A program made the position numbers and the translations under genes. The notes below the pieces were generated by a model. The model did not search any database and was not told the origin of the DNA. It saw only the letters and a program-made list of their open reading frames with translations. This document shows positions 51,462 to 56,873 of a stretch of DNA of 56,873 nt, one piece after another; the stretch's first letter is position 1, and the number at the start of each line of letters is the position of its first letter. This stretch comes from Halioglobus sp. (GTDB lineage Bacteria; Pseudomonadota; Gammaproteobacteria; Pseudomonadales; Halieaceae). Where the stretch lies: NCBI GenBank assembly GCA_020443325.1, contig JAGRIK010000310.1:1-56873 (forward strand). The letters are read 5' to 3'.

Positions 51462-52289
51462 ATGAAAATTGAATCTCATACACTCAATGACTTACATGCA
51501 TACCGTTACTTTGACGATGAAAAGGAACAGCAGTATGCATTGGTAATATCACACGGCCTTGGTGGCCATGGGGGAATCTACGGCACTTTTTGCGAACACC
51601 ATGCCGCGCATGGCGCCGATATCTGGAGCTATGATGCCCCAGGACACGGGCTCTCAAATAGAGCGCGCGCACGCGGTACCTTCACCATGGACGAATGGGC
51701 ACAGGCGACCCGTGATTTCGCAGCACATATTAAAGCAAAAACAGGCCTGCCCGTTTTTGCTTTGGGCTCCAGCCTGGGCGTTGCTGCCGCTATCTCTGCT
51801 GTAAATTCTCCCGCAATCTCTGGCGTCATCTGTATGGGGTCACTTGCAGTACCTGGAAGCCCGACAGTTAAGTCAATGATGGGGCACTGGAGCAGCGAAC
51901 CCGTAAAGCAAGTTCTGACAGAACTCGGTCGCGGCGCTCGACTGGATCTCGCCCTATTCTTTGATTTTGACAAAGACTATGGCTTTTTGGGAGCTGCTGA
52001 AGCCAAACGCCAGGATCCCTTGAACACATGGAGCTACGACTTGGCCTCCTGGGCTTCATTCCTGAACTACGTTCCACCCGAGCCTCTTATTGAGAACGTT
52101 AAACCGATCTTTTATACCGCCGGGACCGAAGATCCCAACATCCCCGAGGGCTTCATCGAGATTCTCGTAAGCGAAATCGGAGGCCCGGTTACCCTGAAAA
52201 AATTCGAGGGCGCGGGGCATCAACTGATGCTGTTCAACACTGAAGAGTACTCCAGTGCAGTTCACGAATTCTGTCTCAGCAATATTTAG
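51462..52289 (+). CDS. Alpha/beta hydrolase (monoacylglycerol lipase-like)
   Basis: 275 residues from the ATG at 51462, which has AGGTGA 5 bp upstream; a GTG at 51453 falls inside that site. Motifs: oxyanion loop ISHGLGGHGGIYG, nucleophile elbow LGSSLGVAAA, Asp region TAGTEDPNIPEG and His in FEGAGHQLM. The form is that of lysophospholipase/monoglyceride lipases (Hydrolase_4). It is probably cytoplasmic, cleaving an ester or ring-fission product from the preceding VOC step. Confidence 0.92.
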   Translation: MKIESHTLNDLHAYRYFDDEKEQQYALVISHGLGGHGGIYGTFCEHHAAHGADIWSYDAPGHGLSNRARARGTFTMDEWAQATRDFAAHIKAKTGLPVFALGSSLGVAAAISAVNSPAISGVICMGSLAVPGSPTVKSMMGHWSSEPVKQVLTELGRGARLDLALFFDFDKDYGFLGAAEAKRQDPLNTWSYDLASWASFLNYVPPEPLIENVKPIFYTAGTEDPNIPEGFIEILVSEIGGPVTLKKFEGAGHQLMLFNTEEYSSAVHEFCLSNI

Positions 52290-52622
52290 GGGCTTCCCGA
52301 CATTCAGCTACGACAAGCGAACACACCATAAAACAGTAGAGATATGGCTGTCAGCTGAGTACAGGTGGCTCTAGTTCAAACTGCGCAATTTCCGGGCCTG
52401 GCTCAGGCCCGGAGAATATGGATAGCGTGTACGGCAACTTAATACTTCTTATATTTGGTGGTGTGCTGACTTCAGCGACACTGCAGCTGAAACCGATTGC
52501 CTGATTGGTATTGCCAGGTGACTTGACGGTGATGGAGCCCAGAGGTGGCCTGCAGGTTGCGATCCCTCAGGCGTTAGCAGCGTCTTGTTGGGCAGGTAGG
52601 ATTTGAAATATCGGCTTGTAGT
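52290..52622. other. Intergenic region with a perfect inverted repeat
   Basis: CCGGGCCTG (52392-52400) and CAGGCCCGG (52404-52412) pair perfectly around GCT; no T-run follows on either strand, so termination is uncertain. TTAATACTTCTTATATTTGG at 52439-52458 recurs at 53735-53754. A minus-strand open frame (about 52350-52545) has no start codon and no known content. Confidence 0.5.
52439..52458. repeat. 20-bp direct repeat, copy 1
   Basis: Differs from 53735-53754 at one position; the two copies flank the acyltransferase gene. Confidence 0.5.
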
Positions 52623-53510
52623 TCAGTAGAAGGACAAAAATCGTCGTACGACACTGACCTTGTCCCTGTCCTGCGCCTGGCGCAACAACATGTCTGCAAT
52701 GCATTGCTCAAGACGCTTACGGGCCTCATCGCGAATGCCTTCCTGCTGTTTTTTCGACAGGGTCTTGCCTTTATAGGCGCGCGTGGAAATAGCCTCGCCA
52801 ATGCTGACGTAGGCACGCTGTGGCCTGGGCAGCAAGGTGCCGAACATGCCCCTGGGAATGGGTGGTACCTGGTCAGATTGCAGGAATTCATCGGAGGCGC
52901 CGCCAAGTTTCATCAGCGCCCCCAGCCAGGAGTTGGCGACGTTTTCCCTGTTCATATAGCGGCCAAACCATTCGTCGGGCCCAACAATACCCACCGGGAC
53001 AATCGGTACGCCGTGCCTGGCAGCCATGCGCACGAACCCGGTCCGTTGTTTCCATTTGATCGTGTAACGCTCGTGCAGGTCTTTATTGGCTTCATGGGCA
53101 CCGCCGGGAAACAGCAGAATGTCCTTGCCTGCCTCAAACAGGGCGTCGCCGATTTTCGCATGCCCCATCACCGCACCACTGGAAGCGATAAGCTCCCGCA
53201 ATTTCTCGTTGCGGTACATGATCTCATCCGACATGCCGCGCACAAAGCGGCCGCTGGCCTTTTGTAAGGCAGGCAATGCCACCATCACGTCCATCGCCAT
53301 GGTGGAGTGGTTGCCAATGTAGAGCACCGGGCCCGGGGGAATATTTTCCGCGCCGACTACCGTGGGATTGGCAAAAAGCTTTACCAAGCCGTACAGGCGG
53401 TCCGCCAGCGCGATCTGCTTCTCCTCGTCAATGGCCAGGCTGTAATCAATGATTTCCTGAAGTATTGCCGGGTCTGTAGCCTGGGCTTTGTTTTTTGTTG
53501 ATTTGGCCAC
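52623..53510 (-). CDS. Phospholipid/glycerol acyltransferase (TMEM68/DGAT-like)
   Basis: 295 residues with a GTG start (53510). The acyltransferase site is GNHSTMAMDVM, with His68 and Asp74 spaced HxxxxxD as in TMEM68/DGAT-like proteins rather than the HxxxxD of PlsC. Then LLFPGGAHEANK and VPIVPVGIVGPDEWFGR follow at the usual distances. It would acylate a lysophospholipid, diacylglycerol or sterol-like acceptor at the membrane. It is transcribed alone or as the last gene of the minus-strand cluster, 326 bp beyond the VOC gene. Confidence 0.9.
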   Translation of the reverse strand: MAKSTKNKAQATDPAILQEIIDYSLAIDEEKQIALADRLYGLVKLFANPTVVGAENIPPGPVLYIGNHSTMAMDVMVALPALQKASGRFVRGMSDEIMYRNEKLRELIASSGAVMGHAKIGDALFEAGKDILLFPGGAHEANKDLHERYTIKWKQRTGFVRMAARHGVPIVPVGIVGPDEWFGRYMNRENVANSWLGALMKLGGASDEFLQSDQVPPIPRGMFGTLLPRPQRAYVSIGEAISTRAYKGKTLSKKQQEGIRDEARKRLEQCIADMLLRQAQDRDKVSVVRRFLSFY

Positions 53511-53836
53511 TATCGATACTCAAAACAACGCGCGGGGAGATTGGCCCTGAGCGTGTGGTTGGTTGCAGAAACAAGTACAAAGCTTAGCACAGGCTTCACG
53601 ATGCCGGGTCGACTTTCGATGAGTTGTGCGGGGCCGCCCAGGCAATCACGATTCCGAGCAAAAATACACCAAGATTGCGAACCTTTCTGGTTCAGCAACT
53701 AGATCACAGGAGAAAGTTTGCTCACAACATCCCCTTAATACTTCTTATACTTGGATCGTTATATTGAAGTAGTGTTGTCTGCGATGTGGGAGCAAAATCT
53801 GAAAATGGATGCTCCACAAGTAGCGGCAACAGCCCC
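53511..53836. other. Intergenic region
   Basis: Contains the second 20-bp repeat (53735-53754), on the minus strand followed by AAGGGG. Otherwise no gene, terminator or operator seen. Confidence 0.4.
53735..53754. repeat. 20-bp direct repeat, copy 2
   Basis: TTAATACTTCTTATACTTGG, one mismatch from 52439-52458. Confidence 0.5.
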
Positions 53837-54370
53837 TCAATCACCTGTTTTCGCCTGATGACCTTCGATCTTGGCGGGGGCGGGTGACGGTTTAAATTCG
53901 GTTTCGTCCATCATCGCCAACGCTTGGGCGCGATCTTCTGCGGTAAAGGTTCCGGTCGTCAGGCAGAATTCAACCATATTGCCATTTGGATCATTGGTGT
54001 AAATCGAATGGCACCAGTTGTGGTCAATTTCCAGCACATCAAGGCCCGCTTCTGTCCACTTGCGAAGCCAGTCATCAAGTGCCTCCCTGCTGTCAACACT
54101 GAATGAGTAATGGTTAGTGCCGCCCGGCAGGTTTGCGCCCTTGTTTAAATCATAGATGTGGTTTTCCTGGCCGGGCACGTCGTGCAGTTCCCAGAAAGCG
54201 ATGAATTTGGAATCATCGCCATCCATGCGGTAGAAAAAATGTTTGCCCCAACCGCCGCCGGGAATCGGGGCAACCTCAACCTTCACCAGCTCGAACTCCA
54301 GGATATTTTCGTAAAAATGGTGGGTGGCCTTCATGTCTTTTGCAGCCAATGCCAGATGATGATAGCTCAT
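53837..54370 (-). CDS. VOC-family (glyoxalase/dioxygenase-like) protein
   Basis: 177 residues; AGGAG 8 bp before the ATG. YHHLALAAKDMKATHHFYEN gives the first metal His, GTNHYSFSV the second and PNGNMVEFCL the Glu, the three ligands of the type I extradiol dioxygenase/glyoxalase fold. The C-terminal about 40 residues are polar and probably disordered. It follows an AhpD-like gene by 23 bp in a three-gene cluster with an acyl-CoA ligase. Confidence 0.9.
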   Translation of the reverse strand: MSYHHLALAAKDMKATHHFYENILEFELVKVEVAPIPGGGWGKHFFYRMDGDDSKFIAFWELHDVPGQENHIYDLNKGANLPGGTNHYSFSVDSREALDDWLRKWTEAGLDVLEIDHNWCHSIYTNDPNGNMVEFCLTTGTFTAEDRAQALAMMDETEFKPSPAPAKIEGHQAKTGD

Positions 54371-54393
54371 GGTCAGTTCTCCTGTTCGGGGCG

Positions 54394-55032
54394 TTACTTG
54401 TCGGTGTCGACCATTGCCATCACGTCGGCCGAGGTGCCTTCTGGTGCCGCGATTTCAACGCAGGGGTCATCCTTGTCATCGTATTCAAGGCGGAGTGCAC
54501 GGCTCATAATCGCATGCATCATGTAAGTGCAGGTAATGTAGGTGAATTCAAGAATTTCTTCATCTGACAGATGCGTTTTCAGTTCGCCAAACAATGTTTC
54601 CGGGACGCGTCCCCGCTCCAGTACGAGGCAATCGGTATAGGCCAGCAACGCGCGCTGAACCGCACTAAAGCAGGTGGCGATGGGCCAGTTGGGAATGGCC
54701 TCAATCTGTTCTTCTGTCATGCCAACATCGCGACAGGCTTTGCAATGCTGGGAGAATACGAATTGTGAGCCGACAGTGTAGCCGGCCCGAATTTGTCCCA
54801 GCTCGCGCAACAGGGGGTCAATTTTGCGAGCCGGGTCACGATAGAAACGGAACCCATCCGTTGTGTGGTTGAAGGCATCGGGGACAATATTGAACACGGT
54901 CCACCAATTGCCTGGCGTTCCCGTTTCTGTTCCTGGTTCGGTCAACGGATCGCGGTCACCAAACAGCATGTCAAAGATTGCATTGGCGTACGGGTTGCCA
55001 GCCTCACGGCCAGCCTCTTTTAATCGCGGCAT
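54394..55032 (-). CDS. AhpD/carboxymuconolactone decarboxylase-like protein
   Basis: 212 residues, all helical by pattern. The core RELGQIRAGYTVGSQFVFSQ then HCKACRDVGMTEEQIEAI matches the CMD/AhpD fold, where a conserved His and Cys sit in the SQHCKACR segment. It has an AAAGGAG before the ATG. It may be a decarboxylase or a thiol peroxidase-linked protein; its place between ligase and VOC genes favours a catabolic role. Confidence 0.85.
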   Translation of the reverse strand: MPRLKEAGREAGNPYANAIFDMLFGDRDPLTEPGTETGTPGNWWTVFNIVPDAFNHTTDGFRFYRDPARKIDPLLRELGQIRAGYTVGSQFVFSQHCKACRDVGMTEEQIEAIPNWPIATCFSAVQRALLAYTDCLVLERGRVPETLFGELKTHLSDEEILEFTYITCTYMMHAIMSRALRLEYDDKDDPCVEIAAPEGTSADVMAMVDTDK

Positions 55033-55088
55033 CTAATACTCCTTTAAGTTGCAACTACGGGATAGTCGATTGACTCGCTAAAATTACA

Positions 55089-56642
55089 CTACCCGATCTC
55101 TCTTTCGGTGCCCTCCCAATAGGGCGCGCGAAGAATCTTCTTGAGAATTTTACCTGATGGATTGCGCGGTAGTTCGTCGACAATTTCGAGCTGGCGGGGA
55201 ATTTTGTATCCCGCGATTTGATCCCGACAGAATTCGACCATTTCCTCCACGGCTAATGTCATGCCCGGTTTGGTAACAACGAAAGCCAGCAGTGCCTCTC
55301 CAAATTTTTCATTGGGCACACCAATCACGGCGACATCTGCCACCGCCTCGATCTTGGCCAATGCATTTTCCACCTCCACGGGGTAGATATTTTCACCGCC
55401 ACTAACAACCATGTCTTTGATGCGATCCTTGAGGTAAAGATAGCCTTCATCGTCGAGGTAACCGGCATCACCGGTGTGCAGCCAGCCATCGGTCAGGTTG
55501 GCGGCAGTAGCCTCGGGCAAATTGTAGTAGTGCAGCATATTTGTGTCGGATTTGACGTAGATCTCACCGACCTCGCCGGTGTCGACTTCATTTCCCTTAG
55601 GATCCATGATCTTGAGTTTAGCCCCGATAGAGGGTCGACCGCAGGACCGAAGCAGTTCAGGCTTTCCGGCCAATGCCCGCCGGTGGTCATCGGGAGACAG
55701 GGCAACCACTGTGCCGGTGGCTTCGGTCATACCGTACATCTGGATGAACTCACACTTGAAGACCTCGATTGCGCGGCGTAACACGGTCTCCGAGATCGGC
55801 GAGGCGCCGTAAAACATGGTTTGGAGCGAGCTGAAATCGCGCTTCTCGACCCCGGGCACTTGTAATACGGCCATGATCATTGCCGGGACCATAAAAATAC
55901 TGAAGACAGGGTAGCGTTCTATGTCGTCCAATACTTGCACCGGATCAAATACCCGGTGCAGCAGTGTGTGTTGTCCGCTGTAGATGCCTGCCAGGGCTGA
56001 GCCAGCGCCACCGATATGAAACATCGGTGCGCACAGGATGCCGGCGAACCCGGTATTCGGTCGCTTCGGGTTGGCCATGAGATTCATCATGGTCCCTTGC
56101 AGTATATTGAAGTGCGAGCTGACCACGCCCTTGGGGTTTCCCGTCGTGCCGCTGGTATATAACTGTAAGTATGGTGCGTCTTTATCGATGTCAACGGGTG
56201 GGCAGGTTTCGGGGCAGCCGGCTATCCATTCATCCCAGTGCAAGCTGTCGGGTTGGTTCGCAGTGACAATGACAATGTCGGACGGCAGTTGCCCACGCAA
56301 GGCCTCCAGCGTCGCTTCCATGCCCTCCAGCACAATCAGTACCCGGGTATTGGAGTCTTGTATAACAAACGCGAGTTCCGACGGCGCCAATCGATAATTG
56401 AGCGGGACGGCGACAGCACCCACCTTGCTGGCAGCCATGAAAACTACGCAGTGTTCCAGGCTGTTCTCTCCCAGAATTGCGACCCGTTGCCCCGCCTGTA
56501 CGCCGAGCGAGAGAAAGCCATTGCCCAGTTGATTGGCAGTCGCATTGAGTGCACTGAAGCTCATGCACGTTTCGGCATAGCTGAAACAGGGGGCGTCAGG
56601 GGTGTTTCTTGCGTAAAACTCAAGATAGTGGTGAACGAGCAT
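55089..56642 (-). CDS. Long-chain fatty acid-type acyl-CoA ligase (AMP-forming)
   Basis: 517 residues. LQLYTSGTTGNPKGVVSSHF is the P-loop (about 158-177), MYGMTEATG, the hinge block HTGDAGYLDDEGYLYLKDR and C-terminal LPRNPSGKILKK with the catalytic Lys. It is the first gene of a minus-strand cluster with the AhpD-like and VOC genes. It activates a carboxylic acid, perhaps an aromatic or cyclic acid, as CoA ester. GAGG precedes the ATG. Confidence 0.95.
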   Translation of the reverse strand: MLVHHYLEFYARNTPDAPCFSYAETCMSFSALNATANQLGNGFLSLGVQAGQRVAILGENSLEHCVVFMAASKVGAVAVPLNYRLAPSELAFVIQDSNTRVLIVLEGMEATLEALRGQLPSDIVIVTANQPDSLHWDEWIAGCPETCPPVDIDKDAPYLQLYTSGTTGNPKGVVSSHFNILQGTMMNLMANPKRPNTGFAGILCAPMFHIGGAGSALAGIYSGQHTLLHRVFDPVQVLDDIERYPVFSIFMVPAMIMAVLQVPGVEKRDFSSLQTMFYGASPISETVLRRAIEVFKCEFIQMYGMTEATGTVVALSPDDHRRALAGKPELLRSCGRPSIGAKLKIMDPKGNEVDTGEVGEIYVKSDTNMLHYYNLPEATAANLTDGWLHTGDAGYLDDEGYLYLKDRIKDMVVSGGENIYPVEVENALAKIEAVADVAVIGVPNEKFGEALLAFVVTKPGMTLAVEEMVEFCRDQIAGYKIPRQLEIVDELPRNPSGKILKKILRAPYWEGTEREIG

Positions 56643-56670
56643 GGTGGCCTCTGGTTATTTATTTCGGTCT

Positions 56671-56683
56671 ATTGTCTAACAGT
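56671..56683. promoter_or_regulatory. ATTGT-N3-ACAGT dyad upstream of the acyl-CoA ligase cluster
   Basis: ATTGT-CTA-ACAGT starts 29 bp upstream of the ligase start codon. It resembles the dyad at 50615-50627. Confidence 0.3.
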
Positions 56684-56873
56684 GTCAGGGTTCTCTGCCA
56701 CTAGATTCTGGATTCTTGTTTTTTGAAAACTCCACTCGCGCGGGGAACCTCGATACGGATCGTATCCTCTACTACTATAGAGCAGGGTCGCTTTCAATCT
56801 GTCAGTGAAGCAGTCCGCGCCGGACGTCGGAAGCTGGAACAGGCAACAGCCCTCTTGACTCGCGACCCGACAA

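Noticed and set aside
52350-52560. Minus-strand open stretch downstream of the acyltransferase
   Set aside because: No start codon in frame and no family resemblance; left as intergenic.
1-56873. CRISPR arrays, tRNA or rRNA genes, prophage or defence islands
   Set aside because: No regularly spaced repeats, tRNA-like cloverleaf, rRNA signature, integrase or phage structural genes were recognised.

Overview
The window reads as chromosomal DNA of a marine-type, heterotrophic gammaproteobacterium. The grounds are the mix of RND efflux, TonB-dependent receptor, several S1-type sulfatases, a GH3 beta-glucosidase, a PEP-CTERM-like secreted protein and acyl-CoA catabolic operons. A member of the Halieaceae/Spongiibacteraceae neighbourhood is plausible, but that is inference. 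No rRNA, tRNA, CRISPR array or prophage was seen. Most genes are moderately GC-rich; roughly 31.7-42.4 kb looks AT-richer and holds transposon debris, so it is probably the youngest part.

Layout. 1-2601: RND efflux pump (inner-membrane protein cut by the window edge) and its lipoprotein adaptor. 2791-6088: a Rieske protein with an N-terminal SRPBCC-like domain behind a fused beta-helix/diheme cytochrome lipoprotein. 6332-9245: a Rap1a-like small secreted protein, a TetR regulator and a divergent EBP/EXPERA-like membrane protein plus SDR pair. 9263-14665: matrixin-type metalloprotease with TSP3 and dockerin-like parts, translationally coupled to a secreted partner, then a sulfatase and a divergent PI-PLC-like lipoprotein. 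14860-18832: kinase-like/methyltransferase fusion, a tiny LDPGTGS membrane protein and a five-TM LtaS/EptA-type hydrolase, bracketed by imperfect direct repeats. 19118-25117: LuxR-type regulator, small cysteine-containing protein, second sulfatase with divergent LysR, an ExbD-like secreted domain and a VPLP-CTERM protein. 25316-31335: TetR, GH3 glucosidase and TonB receptor as a sugar-uptake unit, then a Spy/CpxP-like protein. 31705-38807: GMC oxidoreductase, LysR, and a thioesterase-EmrA-EmrB-fatty acid hydroxylase operon. 39140-42420: Tat lipoprotein oxidoreductase, an IS3 stub, a dead REP-associated transposase, many GGGGACGGA repeats and a metallo-beta-lactamase-fold gene lying between two copies of a 104-bp repeat.

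42568-48423 is an operon of acyl-CoA synthetase, SDR (frameshifted), APH-type phosphotransferase, ACAD10/11-type dehydrogenase and iron alcohol dehydrogenase. Its composition closely parallels the levulinate (lva) / 4-hydroxyacid route, in which a hydroxyacyl-CoA is phosphorylated and then isomerised. It is followed by a sulfatase with a C-terminal membrane domain, a VOC protein and an alpha/beta hydrolase; on the opposite strand lie an acyltransferase, a second VOC protein, an AhpD-like protein and a second acyl-CoA ligase. Three upstream regions here carry a similar ATTGT-N3-ACA dyad, hinting at one shared regulator.

The most promising leads are the kinase-like/methyltransferase + LDPGTGS + LtaS-like module (14.8-19.0 kb), the lva-like operon (42.5-48.4 kb), the beta-helix-cytochrome fusion with its neighbouring Rieske protein (2.8-6.1 kb), and the REP/RAYT graveyard around the metallo-beta-lactamase-fold gene. 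All functions are assigned by reading motifs; no database search was run.
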